Below are positions 24,291 through 34,133 of a stretch of DNA of 64,000 nt, one piece after another; the first letter of the stretch is position 1; each line of letters starts with the position of its first letter. The stretch spans positions 25,503-89,502 of the forward strand of contig CAZQGO010000010.1 in assembly GCA_964593065.1 (NCBI GenBank). The letters run 5' to 3'. Under the pieces are notes generated by a model. It saw nothing but the letters and a program-made list of their open reading frames with translations. It was not told where the DNA came from and made no database searches. The translations under genes were made by a program, and so were the position numbers. This DNA is from CAZQGO01 sp964593065 (GTDB lineage: Bacteria; Oederibacteriota; JAAXVQ01).

Positions 24291-25183
24291 ACCCGGCTCT
24301 CCTGGGGATGCAGTCCGAAGGCGGCCAGGGCCCGCCGCAGGTTGTCGGCGGTGGCCGCAGTGACGGAAACGAGCGGCAGGCGCAGCTCGTTCCGGCCCAG
24401 TCCCAGCATTTCCAGAGCGGCCTTGACCGGCGCCGGATTCGTTTCCAAAAACAGCGACTGGATCAAAGGCAGCAGGCGTTCATGCAGCGGCAGGGCGCGG
24501 GCGAAATCCCCGTCCGCACAGGCCGCCACGAGTTCCACCGTCTGCCGCGGCGCCAGGTTGGCGACCACGGAAATGACGCCGCGGCCGCCCACGGCCATGA
24601 TGGGCAGGGTCAGGGCGTCGTCCCCGGACAGGATGGATACCCGTTCGGGCAGCAGGGAGTGCAGCGTGCTGATCTGCTGCAGGTTCCCGGAGGCCTCCTT
24701 GACGCCGATCAGATGCCGGCAGTCCCGCGCGATCCGGGCGATGGTGTCCGGCGTGACATTGACCGCCGTCCGGCTTTGGATATTGTAGAGGACGAAGGGG
24801 AAGTCCGCTTCTTCGGCCACGGCCATAAAGTGCCGGTAGAGGCCTTCCGGCGTGGGTTTGTTGTAATACGGCGAGATCAGGAGCGCCGCCGAGGCCCCGG
24901 CTGATTTCGCCGCCCGGGTCAGGGCAATGGCCTCCAGGGTGTTGTTGGAACCCGTGCCGGCGATGACCGGCACCCGTCCCGCGGCGGCCGCCACGGTCAG
25001 CTCGATGACGCGGTGGTGCTCCTGCATGCTTAAGGTCGCCGATTCCCCGGTCGTGCCGCAGGGCACGAGAGCCTGGATGCCGTTTTGAATTTGAAATTCC
25101 ACCAGTGCCCGGAGCCGCTCCTCGTCCACCCGGCCGTGATCAAAGGGCGTCACCAAGGCCACCATCGCACCGGAAAGCATCAT
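24287..25183 (-). CDS. dapA: 4-hydroxy-tetrahydrodipicolinate synthase
   Basis: The protein has 298 residues. DapA condenses pyruvate with aspartate semialdehyde. It is a TIM barrel with GTTGESATL (Thr44/Thr45), GTGSNNTLEAI, YNIQSRTAVN (Tyr133) and the Schiff-base lysine in GVKEASGNL (Lys162). The usual YNVPGR is YNIQSR here. The ribosome site AAGGAGG lies before two consecutive ATGs, at 4 and 7 bp, so the start could be 25183 or 25180. It begins 10 bp after dapF. Confidence 0.96.
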   Translation of the reverse strand: MMLSGAMVALVTPFDHGRVDEERLRALVEFQIQNGIQALVPCGTTGESATLSMQEHHRVIELTVAAAAGRVPVIAGTGSNNTLEAIALTRAAKSAGASAALLISPYYNKPTPEGLYRHFMAVAEEADFPFVLYNIQSRTAVNVTPDTIARIARDCRHLIGVKEASGNLQQISTLHSLLPERVSILSGDDALTLPIMAVGGRGVISVVANLAPRQTVELVAACADGDFARALPLHERLLPLIQSLFLETNPAPVKAALEMLGLGRNELRLPLVSVTAATADNLRRALAAFGLHPQESRV

Positions 25184-25193
25184 GTTGCCTCCT

Positions 25194-26048
25194 TCACCGG
25201 TTTCCCGGTTCCGGCAGGGTGAAGTCGAGGGCCTCGGGCGCCAGTTCTCCCCAGTAGATCAGCCGGGCCTCCCCGCGCTGCCGGATTTCATGAAATTCCC
25301 CGTTCCGAAGCTGGAAGGACAGTTCCAGCCATTCGCCGCCGCGCGTTTGCACCGACACCGGCGGCCGGACCAGATCCCGCCGGGCGGCCAGCAGGGCCGC
25401 GGCGGCCGCGCCGGTTCCGCAGGCCAGCGTTTCGCCTTCCACGCCCCGTTCGTAGGTCCGCAGCCGCAGCCGGTGCTCGTCCAAGACCTGGCAAAAATTC
25501 ACGTTGGCGCCGGCCGGCTGCAGGCGGGCGTGAAAGCGGATCGCCCGGCCCAGGCCGGAAACGTCCTCGGCATCCGCATCCGGCGTGAACAACACCACGT
25601 GCGGCACTCCCGTCTCCATATAATCCGCGCTGCGCTCCCCCGCCGGCAGCTCAAAACGGATGTCCTGCCGCCATGCGGCCGGCGGCGGCAGCTGCAATTG
25701 CACCTGTTTCCCCTCGACGCGCGCGCGGTAGGCGCCGGCGGGGGTGGCGAATTCCATCTCCTGTGCTTCCGGCACCAGCCCCAGCAGGACCGCAAACCGG
25801 GCGATGCAACGGCCGCCGTTGCCGCACATGGCCGCCGCCGAGCCGTCGGCGTTGAAATAGCGCATGGCGAAGTCGGCCGCCGCGGAGTCTTCCAGCAGCA
25901 TCAGGCCGTCCGCGCCAACGGCATGGCGGCGGGCGCACAGACGGCGGATCTCCTCCGCGGTCACGGCCGGCGCCGGGGTCCGCCGGTTGTCGATCACGAT
26001 GAAATCATTGCCGGCACCCGACATTTTGGCGAACCGGAGCGCGTCCAT
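25194..26048 (-). CDS. dapF: Diaminopimelate epimerase
   Basis: The protein has 284 residues. DapF converts LL-DAP to meso-DAP with two active-site cysteines. Both are present: MCGNGGRC (Cys75) and LACGTGAAAAA near the end. The N-terminus FAKMSGAGNDFIVID is standard, which supports the start at 26048, with GGAAGG upstream. It is the second gene of the lysA operon. Confidence 0.96.
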   Translation of the reverse strand: MDALRFAKMSGAGNDFIVIDNRRTPAPAVTAEEIRRLCARRHAVGADGLMLLEDSAAADFAMRYFNADGSAAAMCGNGGRCIARFAVLLGLVPEAQEMEFATPAGAYRARVEGKQVQLQLPPPAAWRQDIRFELPAGERSADYMETGVPHVVLFTPDADAEDVSGLGRAIRFHARLQPAGANVNFCQVLDEHRLRLRTYERGVEGETLACGTGAAAAALLAARRDLVRPPVSVQTRGGEWLELSFQLRNGEFHEIRQRGEARLIYWGELAPEALDFTLPEPGNR

Positions 26049-26099
26049 GCCCCTACCTTCCTGCCTGAAATATTGGCACAAGTGGCCGGGCCGAGGCAA

Positions 26100-27359
<1,260 letters not shown>

Positions 27360-27392
27360 GGCATCGATTTCCCGCCTTGAAAAGTAAGGGAA

Positions 27393-27421
27393 AATGTAGC
27401 ACACCCGGACACCCTTGTCAA
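27393..27421 (-). promoter_or_regulatory. Strong sigma-70-type promoter of the lysA operon
   Basis: TTGACA (27416-27421) and TACATT (27393-27398) are separated by exactly 17 bp on the minus strand. The leader to the lysA ATG is about 27 bp. It is the likely start of the run lysA to nadA. Confidence 0.7.
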
Positions 27422-27511
27422 TGGGCGGCGGCCGGCGCCGGGTTGGGGCCAGGAGGTTCAGCGGGACGGCTGTTCGGGAAGGGGAAGGATGCGGTATGCG
27501 CTGTCAGGCGC

Positions 27512-28195
27512 CTAGAAAATTTTTCCCAGGCTGAGGTGTTGCAGGTGGACGAAATCGCCGCTGACATCGTAGCTGTAATCGAGGATCCAGCTCTGCCAGG
27601 AACAGCCGATGCCCAGGTTTAAGCCCGCGTAGATTTGCGCGTCGTTCCGCAGGGTGTATTGGAACCGGGTATACCAGGCTTCGGACCAGCGGAAAGCCGA
27701 CCCCAGCCTGACTTCCAGCAGGTCGTCGAAAGGGGCGTCCATCCTGGCCTGCAGATCCAGGTGGGGCAGGACGTGGTAGGTTGATTCCAGCTCGATTTTC
27801 ACGGGAACATTCTGACCGCAATTGAGGTACTTCTGGAAATCTTCGCCGGCCATGAACCGCAGCTTGGTCCTGAGATCGTTTTGGGCGGGATCGTACAAAC
27901 TGGTCAAATCCAAGGTGGCGGCCGGTTGCAGGAGGTCCAGATCCACGGGCAGCCCTTGGTCCGAAATAAACCTCACCATGCTCTGCCGCAGATACGTGCG
28001 CAGGTAATTCTGGCCGACGCTCTGATAGTGGTCCCGGATATTCTCGGGCACTTCCGGCCTGGCCGCGCTTCCGGTCACCACGCCGGAATAAATGACGGCG
28101 AGTTCATTGTAGGGTTCCGCCATGGCCAGCGAAAAAAGCACCACGACTCCCGCCAAGCCACCGGCCAGTCCCTGTAAGCACCTGGTATGCCGCAT
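27512..28195 (-). CDS. Exported envelope protein, probably a small outer-membrane barrel
   Basis: The protein has 227 residues. A signal peptide covers about residues 1-26 (GGLAGVVVLFSLAMA). The mature C-terminal half is a series of alternating strands with aromatic girdles (DLQARMDAPFDDLLEVRLGS, AWYTRFQYTLRNDAQIYAGL, SWILDYSYDVSGD) and ends in a Phe, the usual barrel-assembly signal. I do not know the family. It has a private consensus promoter and a GGAGG site 4 bp before the ATG, so it is probably well expressed. No neighbour suggests a specific role. Confidence 0.7.
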   Translation of the reverse strand: MRHTRCLQGLAGGLAGVVVLFSLAMAEPYNELAVIYSGVVTGSAARPEVPENIRDHYQSVGQNYLRTYLRQSMVRFISDQGLPVDLDLLQPAATLDLTSLYDPAQNDLRTKLRFMAGEDFQKYLNCGQNVPVKIELESTYHVLPHLDLQARMDAPFDDLLEVRLGSAFRWSEAWYTRFQYTLRNDAQIYAGLNLGIGCSWQSWILDYSYDVSGDFVHLQHLSLGKIF

Positions 28196-28211
28196 GACTC
28201 CTCCGGCCGTA

Positions 28212-28240
28212 ACTATACCATTTGGGACCCGTGCTGTCAA
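28212..28240 (-). promoter_or_regulatory. Near-consensus promoter of the small envelope protein gene
   Basis: TTGACA (28235-28240), a 17-bp spacer and TATAGT (28212-28217) lie on the minus strand, with TG one base before the -10. It is one of the best promoter matches in the window. Confidence 0.75.
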
Positions 28241-28266
28241 ACAAAAGGCCTTTACCCGCCGGGCCT
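28238..28266 (-). terminator. Weak terminator at the end of folC
   Basis: On the minus strand a 5-bp stem AGGCC/GGCCT with an 11-nt loop spans the folC stop codon and is followed by TTTGTTTG. The T-run overlaps the -35 of the next promoter. The stem is short, so it may be only partly effective. Confidence 0.3.
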
Positions 28267-29586
28267 GCGACTCTTTCCCCTGGAGATGCCCAGGCTTTTC
28301 AGGGCCCGCCGGGCTCCGGCGATATTATACAGAGAACCCACCACCAGGATCGTGCCGCGCGGCCCCGCGCCGGCAATTGCGCGGGCGAGCGCGATTTTGC
28401 TGGATCTTTCAGGGTGGGCCGGCACGCCCCGGTCACGAAACCAGGCCGCCAGGTCAGCGGCGGGCAGGCCCCTGGCGTCCGGTGGACAAAGGGTCCAGAC
28501 CTCCCGCGCGGCCGGAGCCAGGGCCTTTACAATTCCGGCGACGTCCTTGTCCGCCATCATCCCGGCCACCAAGTGAACCTTGCCCCGCGTCGCCAGCATT
28601 TCCTGCGCCACGGCCGCCGCCGCGGCGGGGTTATGCGCCCCGTCCAGAAATATTTGCGGGCTCACGGCAACCCGTTCCATGCGCCCGGGCCAGGACACGC
28701 CTTGAAAACCCCGGCGCATGGCTTTTTCCGGAACCGGGAAGCCGGCCTCGGCCAGCTTGCTGAGCGCCAGAACCGACAGGGCGCCATTGTCGATCTGCCA
28801 AACGCCCCGCAAGCCGATCCGGAGGCCGGGGTAGGCGATGGGCCCCAGGCGCAGACCGAACCGAACTCCGTTCTTCGTCCTGCGTCCGTCTTCCACCCGG
28901 GCCAAGCAGGCGGAATCCCGTCCCGCAAAAGCCACCGGAAAATTACGCTCCCGGCCCCGGTCCCGGATCAAGGCCCGCAGACCGGGATCGGTTTCCGCGG
29001 AAATCAAAGGCACACCCGTCCGCGCCAGTCCCAATTTCTCGCGGCAAATGGAAAACAGATCCGGGCCCAGTTCCCGCGTGTGCTCGAGGCTTACGTGCGT
29101 CAGAATGGAGAGAATGACCCGCTGCCAGGCCGAGGTGGCGTCCAGCCTCCCGCCCAGGCCGACCTCCAGCACCGCGATTTCCACCTCCGCCCGGGCGAAA
29201 GCCTGGGCGGCCAGGACCGTCCAGGCTTCAAAGGTGGTGGCCGGGTTGCCTGCCCGGCGCAGGGCCCTCAAGGCCGGCAGGAGGGGGTCCGCCGCGGCCA
29301 CGAATTGCGCGGGCGTCAGTTTCCGCCCGGCGATGGCGATGCGCTCGCGCTCATCCTCGAGGTGGGGCGAGGTATATGCGCCCACGCGGTAGCCCGCGGC
29401 CGTCAGGGCCGACGCGATCAAGGCCACCACCGAGCCCTTGCCGTTGGAGCCCGTGACCTGCACGGCGGGTATGCTTTGGGCGGGGAAATCGAGGGCCGAC
29501 AGCAGGATGCGGGTTCGGGCCAAGCCGGGCTGAATCGCACGGAGGGTGAGGTGGCTCAGCTGCGCCCGCGTGCGGGCATAGGTCAT
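28252..29586 (-). CDS. folC: Folylpolyglutamate/dihydrofolate synthase
   Basis: The protein has 444 residues. FolC adds glutamate to dihydropteroate or folates. The P-loop VTGSNGKGSVVAL, YTSPHLEDERERI, EVGLGGRLDAT and the C-terminal FLDGAHNPAAAA are present. The ATG at 29586 overlaps the accD stop by 4 bp (ATGA). The accD-folC pair, preceded by trpB-trpA, mirrors a gene order known in proteobacteria. Together with folK and fhs it shows a full interest in folate chemistry in this window. Confidence 0.95.
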   Translation of the reverse strand: MTYARTRAQLSHLTLRAIQPGLARTRILLSALDFPAQSIPAVQVTGSNGKGSVVALIASALTAAGYRVGAYTSPHLEDERERIAIAGRKLTPAQFVAAADPLLPALRALRRAGNPATTFEAWTVLAAQAFARAEVEIAVLEVGLGGRLDATSAWQRVILSILTHVSLEHTRELGPDLFSICREKLGLARTGVPLISAETDPGLRALIRDRGRERNFPVAFAGRDSACLARVEDGRRTKNGVRFGLRLGPIAYPGLRIGLRGVWQIDNGALSVLALSKLAEAGFPVPEKAMRRGFQGVSWPGRMERVAVSPQIFLDGAHNPAAAAAVAQEMLATRGKVHLVAGMMADKDVAGIVKALAPAAREVWTLCPPDARGLPAADLAAWFRDRGVPAHPERSSKIALARAIAGAGPRGTILVVGSLYNIAGARRALKSLGISRGKSRRPGG

Positions 29587-30422
29587 GACCGGCTGACGGC
29601 AAGCAGGCGGGAAAGAGTTTCTTTCAGCTCTTGGCGCCGGACGATCATGTCCAGCATGCCGTGTTCGAGCAGGAATTCCGCCCGCTGGAACCTCTTCGGC
29701 AGGTGCTGGCGGATGGTCTGTTCGATGACGCGCGCTCCGGCAAACATGATCAGGGCGTTCGGCTCGGCCAGGATGACATCCCCCAGCATGGCGAAGCTGG
29801 CCGTCACGCCCCCGCCCGTGGGATTGGCCAAAACCGAAAGGTAAAGCAGGCGGGCGGCGGCCAGCCGCGCCAAAGCGGCTGAGGTCTTGGCCATTTGCAT
29901 CAGGGACAGGATCCCTTCCTGCATGCGTGCTCCTCCGCCCGAGGAGGAGACGATGACGAGGGGGCACTTTTCTTCCACCGCTTTCTCGATCAAACGGGTA
30001 ATCTCCTCGCCCAGGACCGAACCCATGGAACCGCCCATGAAGTCAAAGTCGGTCACTCCCAGGGCGGTCCGGACGCCGCCGATCTGGCATAAGCCGGTCA
30101 CGACCGCGTCCTCCAGGCCGGTCTTGGATTTCCCCTTGGCGACTTTTTCCGGATAGCCCGGAAATTCCAGCGGATTCATGGTTTGCAGGCTCCCGGAAAG
30201 TTGCTGGAAAGAGCCGTTGTCCGCCAGGGTCCTGACTCTCTCGGGGGCCGGCATGTGAAAGTGGTGGTTGCATTTCGGACAGGTGCGCAGGGCCAGTTCA
30301 ATGTCCTTGTTCAGCACGATCTCGCCGCAAATGGGACAACGGGTCACCAAATTGTCCGGGATATCTATCTTTTTCTTGGTAACCCGGACCGTCATGTATT
30401 TCGGCTTCTTAAACCAATCCAT
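29583..30422 (-). CDS. accD: Acetyl-CoA carboxylase carboxyltransferase subunit beta
   Basis: The protein has 279 residues. AccD forms the carboxyltransferase with AccA in fatty-acid synthesis. The N-terminal zinc ribbon CPICG...CPKC (about residues 29-51) and the crotonase-like core (TDFDFMGGSMGSVLGEEI, SSSGGGARMQEG, ANPTGGGVTASFA) are intact. The start at MDWFKKP (30422) is chosen by family fit. The partner accA is not in the window. Confidence 0.95.
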   Translation of the reverse strand: MDWFKKPKYMTVRVTKKKIDIPDNLVTRCPICGEIVLNKDIELALRTCPKCNHHFHMPAPERVRTLADNGSFQQLSGSLQTMNPLEFPGYPEKVAKGKSKTGLEDAVVTGLCQIGGVRTALGVTDFDFMGGSMGSVLGEEITRLIEKAVEEKCPLVIVSSSGGGARMQEGILSLMQMAKTSAALARLAAARLLYLSVLANPTGGGVTASFAMLGDVILAEPNALIMFAGARVIEQTIRQHLPKRFQRAEFLLEHGMLDMIVRRQELKETLSRLLAVSRS

Positions 30423-30460
30423 CGCCGACCACCCCTGTTTTTCCTGCCGGAGCACTTCAG

Positions 30461-30547
30461 GCGCAATCAATCATTTTTTTGTCAAAATTGCATTAAAACA
30501 GGCGAATTTTGTTGAAATTGAATTTTATCACGATTGGGAAGACAATT
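30461..30547 (-). promoter_or_regulatory. AT-rich gap before accD
   Basis: The trpA-accD gap is strikingly AT-rich compared with its surroundings. A TTGACA lies at 30476-30482 on the minus strand and TAAAAT-like boxes occur, but I cannot pair a good -35 with a good -10. It is probably an accD promoter region. Confidence 0.4.
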
Positions 30548-31357
30548 CTATGGGTTTTTTACCGCGTGGGCCAGCTTTCTGGCCAGGCGGGACAAGGCGT
30601 TCAGGGCCGACCGGTTCGACTTGCCCGTTTCCATGGTTTTCACCAGAGCGCTGCCGACGATGACGCCGTCTGAAATCTTGGTAATGGCGCGGGCTTGGAG
30701 GGGCGTCGAAACGCCGAACCCGACCAGTACCGGGAGCCGTGACCGGGCCCGGATCCTGGCGACCCCGGCCGACAGGCCCGGGGGCAGGGTGGCGCGCATG
30801 CCGGTGGTCCCGGTTATGGAAACATAATAGATGTACCCGCTGGAGGCCCGGGCCACGGCCCCGATCCGGGCGTTCGTGCTCGTGGGCGCGGCCAGGAATA
30901 CCGTGGCCAGGCCGTGTTGCCGGCAGGCGGCCAGCCAGCCGGAGCGTTCCGCCTCCTCGGGGGGCAAATCCGGGATAATGAATCCATCCACACCGGCACG
31001 CGCCGCCGCCCGGGCGGTGTGAACCAGCCCGGGACGCAGGAAGGGATTCAAATATCCCATGAGCAGGATCGGGACCTCGGTCGTCCGCCGCAGGCGCGCG
31101 ATCATTGCCAGGATTCCCGGCAGATTCGTTCCCCGCGTCAAGGCCCGTTCGGAGGATTTTTGAATGACCCTGCCGTCGGCGATGGGGTCCGAAAAAGGCA
31201 CGCCGAGTTCCACGGCGTCGGCCCCGGCGTCGGCCAAGGCCAACACCGCCCGGTGCGTGAAATCCAGTCCCCTGTCCCCGGCCGTAATAAAGGGAACGAA
31301 GAGCCTGCGCCCGGCGGCGAGCTCGCGCCGCAAGCGTTGTGACAAGCGGACGCTCAT
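30548..31357 (-). CDS. trpA: Tryptophan synthase alpha chain
   Basis: The protein has 269 residues. TrpA cleaves indole-glycerol phosphate to indole, which tunnels to TrpB. The catalytic ELGVPFSDPIADG, YLNPFLRPG and GFGVSTPLQARAI motifs are present. The start overlaps the trpB stop by 4 bp, as in most trpBA pairs. Confidence 0.96.
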   Translation of the reverse strand: MSVRLSQRLRRELAAGRRLFVPFITAGDRGLDFTHRAVLALADAGADAVELGVPFSDPIADGRVIQKSSERALTRGTNLPGILAMIARLRRTTEVPILLMGYLNPFLRPGLVHTARAAARAGVDGFIIPDLPPEEAERSGWLAACRQHGLATVFLAAPTSTNARIGAVARASSGYIYYVSITGTTGMRATLPPGLSAGVARIRARSRLPVLVGFGVSTPLQARAITKISDGVIVGSALVKTMETGKSNRSALNALSRLARKLAHAVKNP

Positions 31358-32526
31358 GGGCCATCCTCCGGCCTTAAGTCCTTGTCCCCCCTGCCGGACA
31401 CGTTGATGATCAGGAGCGCGCGCCGGCCCAAGCGCTTGGCCAGGCGCTTGGCGTAGGCCACGGCATGCGCGCTTTCGGTCGCCGGGATGATCCCCTCCAA
31501 AACCGACATTTCCTTCTGGGCGGCCAAAGCCTGCCGGTCGGTCACGGCCGTGAAACTCGCCCGCCGGATCCGCTTTAAGTAGGCCAGTTCAGGACCCACA
31601 CCGGGATAGTCCAGGCCGGCAGCCACCGAGTGCGTAAGGGAAATTTGCCCGTGCGGGTCCTGCAGCACGTAAGAGCGCGAACCATGCAGCACGCCGACTC
31701 GGCCCCGCAGCAGGCTGGCCGCGTGTTGACCGCTGGCCAGGCCCCGGCCGGCGGCCTCCACGCCGATCAGGCGGACCTTGGCATCCGCGCGGAACCCGGA
31801 AAAAATGCCCATGGCATTGCTGCCCCCGCCCACGCAGGCCACGACCGCGTCGGGCAGGCGCCCGGTCCGGTCCAGCACCTGCCTCCGGGCTTCGCGCCCG
31901 ATGACGGTTTGAAAGCTGCGCACCATGGCCGGATAGGGGTCGAAGCCGGCGACCGTGCCCAGCAAATAATAGGTGGTGCCCACGTTCGTGATCCAGTCGC
32001 GGATCGCCTCGTTCAAGGCGTCCTTCAGGGTCCGGGAACCGGATGCCACGGGATAGACCTCGGCGCCGAGCAGGCGCATGCGGTAGACGTTCAAGGCCTG
32101 CCTTTCCATGTCCTCGGTTCCCATGTACACCCCGCAGGCGAGGCCGAAGCGCGCGCAGACCGTGGCGGTGGCCACTCCGTGCTGGCCGGCGCCGGTTTCG
32201 GCGATCACCCGGCGCTTGCCCATGCGTTGGGCCAGCAGGACTTGTCCCAGGCAATTGTTGATCTTATGCGACCCGGTATGGCAGAGGTCTTCCCGTTTGA
32301 GGAAAACGCGCGCCCCGCCCCAGGCCCGGGTCAGGCGCCGGGCTTCATCCAACGGCGTCGGGCGGCCGGCATAGTCCCGATATAAGGCGGCGAGATCCCG
32401 CTGAAAGGCCGGGTCCCTGCTGGCCTGCCGGAAAGCCGCTTTCAGTTCTGCGATGGCCGGCATGAGCGTCTCCGGGGCGAAACAGCCTCCGAAGTCTCCG
32501 TACCAGCCTTGCGGATCGACGGGCAT
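31354..32526 (-). CDS. trpB: Tryptophan synthase beta chain
   Basis: The protein has 390 residues. TrpB joins indole and serine with PLP on Lys88 (HTGSHKINN). AETGAGQHGVATAT, CVGGGSNAMG and the C-terminal LIINVSGRGDKD are standard. The ATG at 32526 has AAGGAG 6 bp upstream. It is preceded by a 145-bp gap with its own promoter, so trpBA can be expressed separately from trpCF. Confidence 0.96.
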   Translation of the reverse strand: MPVDPQGWYGDFGGCFAPETLMPAIAELKAAFRQASRDPAFQRDLAALYRDYAGRPTPLDEARRLTRAWGGARVFLKREDLCHTGSHKINNCLGQVLLAQRMGKRRVIAETGAGQHGVATATVCARFGLACGVYMGTEDMERQALNVYRMRLLGAEVYPVASGSRTLKDALNEAIRDWITNVGTTYYLLGTVAGFDPYPAMVRSFQTVIGREARRQVLDRTGRLPDAVVACVGGGSNAMGIFSGFRADAKVRLIGVEAAGRGLASGQHAASLLRGRVGVLHGSRSYVLQDPHGQISLTHSVAAGLDYPGVGPELAYLKRIRRASFTAVTDRQALAAQKEMSVLEGIIPATESAHAVAYAKRLAKRLGRRALLIINVSGRGDKDLRPEDGP

Positions 32527-32576
32527 TCGCTTCTCCTTGCGTGGATCTTTAGCCCCGGGCCGGGGCAACTGCGGCA

Positions 32577-32605
32577 ATTATAAAAGAATTCCGGACAAAT
32601 GGAAA
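32577..32605 (-). promoter_or_regulatory. Internal promoter before trpB
   Basis: TTTCCA (32600-32605), a 17-bp spacer and a perfect TATAAT (32577-32582) lie on the minus strand in the trpF-trpB gap. I see no attenuator-type leader peptide with tandem Trp codons. Confidence 0.5.
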
Positions 32606-32670
32606 AGGAAAAACCCCTGCTGGCCGCCCGGGAGACAAGGGCTTGCCTCCCGAAAGCCCCCGCCGAGCCG

Positions 32671-33291
32671 TTAGCCTGCGGAGTGTACGGCCCGGATGAA
32701 GGCCCGGACCAAGGCGGGGCTTTTAATCCCCGGGCCGGATTCCACTCCCGAGGAAACGTCCACCATGTCGGGCCGCACCCTGCGGATGGCTTGCCGGACA
32801 TTGGAGGCGTTGAGGCCCCCGGACAGGATCACCGGTTTCCCGAACCGCCGCAAATGCCGGGCATAGGCCCAGTTGCCGGTCAGGCCCGTGCCGCCGGCCC
32901 GTTCCGTGCTGCAGGCGTCCACCAAGAACGCGGAGGCCGCCGGGGCCGGGTCGCGCCGCGGCAGGCGGGCGCCGGCAGGGGGGCGGAGCGCCCGCACGAC
33001 GCGCGCCGCGGGAAACCGGCGCAGGCTCGCCGTCTTCTCTCCGCCGTGAAACTGCAGGCGGTCGAGGCCCAGGTCCGCGGCCAAGGCGGCGATCCAGTCC
33101 GGATCCTGGTCGACGAACACCCCGAACCGAACCACATGCAGGGGCAGGGCCGCGATGATCCGGCGGGCCCGCGTCGCGGACACGCGCCGGGGCGAGGGCG
33201 CGAACACCAGGCCGATCGCATCGGCCCCCGCCGCCGCAGCCGCCCGCGCGTCCCCGGGACGCGTCAGCCCGCAAATCTTGACCGCCGTCAC
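32671..33291 (-). CDS. trpF: Phosphoribosylanthranilate isomerase
   Basis: The protein has 206 residues. TrpF isomerises phosphoribosylanthranilate in tryptophan synthesis. The N-terminal VKICGLTRPGDA holds the catalytic Cys, and VDVSSGVESGPGIK holds the phosphate site and catalytic Asp. The GTG at 33291 gives the standard start; another GTG lies 9 bp upstream and overlaps the trpC stop. Either is compatible with translational coupling to trpC. Confidence 0.94.
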   Translation of the reverse strand: MTAVKICGLTRPGDARAAAAAGADAIGLVFAPSPRRVSATRARRIIAALPLHVVRFGVFVDQDPDWIAALAADLGLDRLQFHGGEKTASLRRFPAARVVRALRPPAGARLPRRDPAPAASAFLVDACSTERAGGTGLTGNWAYARHLRRFGKPVILSGGLNASNVRQAIRRVRPDMVDVSSGVESGPGIKSPALVRAFIRAVHSAG

Positions 33292-33292
33292 C

Positions 33293-34081
33293 TCAGCCAC
33301 CCGCCACCATGTGCTGCAGCAGAACATCCGGGTGGCGTTCCTCCAGCAGGGCGCGCCCGATGAGAAACGCGCGCACCCGGTCGCTGGTCACCTGAGCCAG
33401 CTCCTCGGGCTGACGATAGCCGCTGGCCGCGATCACGATGATGTCCCGCGGCACTTTCTTCGCCAGGCGCGTGACCGTTTGCTTGTTCACCTTGAGGGTG
33501 TTCAGGTCGCGGTTGTTGATCAGGATGACGTCCGCGCCGGCGCGCAGGGATCGTTTCAGCTCCTGCAGCGTGTGCGCCTCCACCACCGGCGTCATGCCCA
33601 GGCTCAGGGTCAGATGGACCATCTTGGCCAGGGCCTTGTCCGGATTCAGAGCCGCGATCAGCAGGACGGCATCGGCCCGGGCGGCGCGGGACTGGTACAC
33701 CTGGTACGGGTCGAAGAGGAAGTCCTTGCGCAGGATGGGCAAAGGCGTCAGGGTTTTGATCTCCTCGATGTCCCCCAGCCGGCCGCCGAAATGTTTCTCG
33801 TCCGTCAGCACGGAGATGGCCCGCGCGCCGCCTTCGTTGTAGGCCCGGGCCAGTTTCTCCACGGACAAGCGTGGCTTCCAGGAGCGGGCCCCCGGGATCT
33901 TGCGCTTGATTTCGGCGATGATGCTGCGCCCATCGGGCACCAACAGGCCGTCCCGGAAATTCCGGACCGGCGGCAGGCTGAGCATGGCTTCCAGAAGCGC
34001 CTCCTGGGGCGTGCGTTTCTTGATTTTTTCCAGTTCCGCGCGCTTTTCCTTGGCGATTTTTCTCAAGAAAGAACCGGCCAT
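33293..34081 (-). CDS. trpC: Indole-3-glycerol phosphate synthase, with atypical active-site residues
   Basis: The protein has 262 residues. TrpC closes the indole ring. The barrel motifs IAEIKR (Glu57, Lys59), ILRKDFLFD (Lys119), VVEAH (Glu168) and LINNRDL are present. Two sites deviate from the family. The SPS of KRxSPS reads KIPG (residues 61-64), and the conserved ESGI loop reads AASGY, with Ala219 where a Glu lines the active site. It is probably still active given its place before trpF and trpBA. Confidence 0.92.
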   Translation of the reverse strand: MAGSFLRKIAKEKRAELEKIKKRTPQEALLEAMLSLPPVRNFRDGLLVPDGRSIIAEIKRKIPGARSWKPRLSVEKLARAYNEGGARAISVLTDEKHFGGRLGDIEEIKTLTPLPILRKDFLFDPYQVYQSRAARADAVLLIAALNPDKALAKMVHLTLSLGMTPVVEAHTLQELKRSLRAGADVILINNRDLNTLKVNKQTVTRLAKKVPRDIIVIAASGYRQPEELAQVTSDRVRAFLIGRALLEERHPDVLLQHMVAGG

Positions 34082-34133
34082 GGGTTGTTCTCTCCTTTGG
34101 ATGGGAATGGGACGGAGTCCGGACTCCGCTCCC

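Noticed and set aside
21867..24788. A 973-codon plus-strand open frame
   Set aside because: It lies antisense to dapL, the small unknown gene, dapB and dapA, all with clear motifs; its composition (Arg, Pro, Ala, Gly) is that of a shadow frame.
32527..32670. trp attenuator or T-box before trpB
   Set aside because: No leader peptide with tandem Trp codons, no T-box motif and no convincing alternative hairpins; only a promoter is visible.
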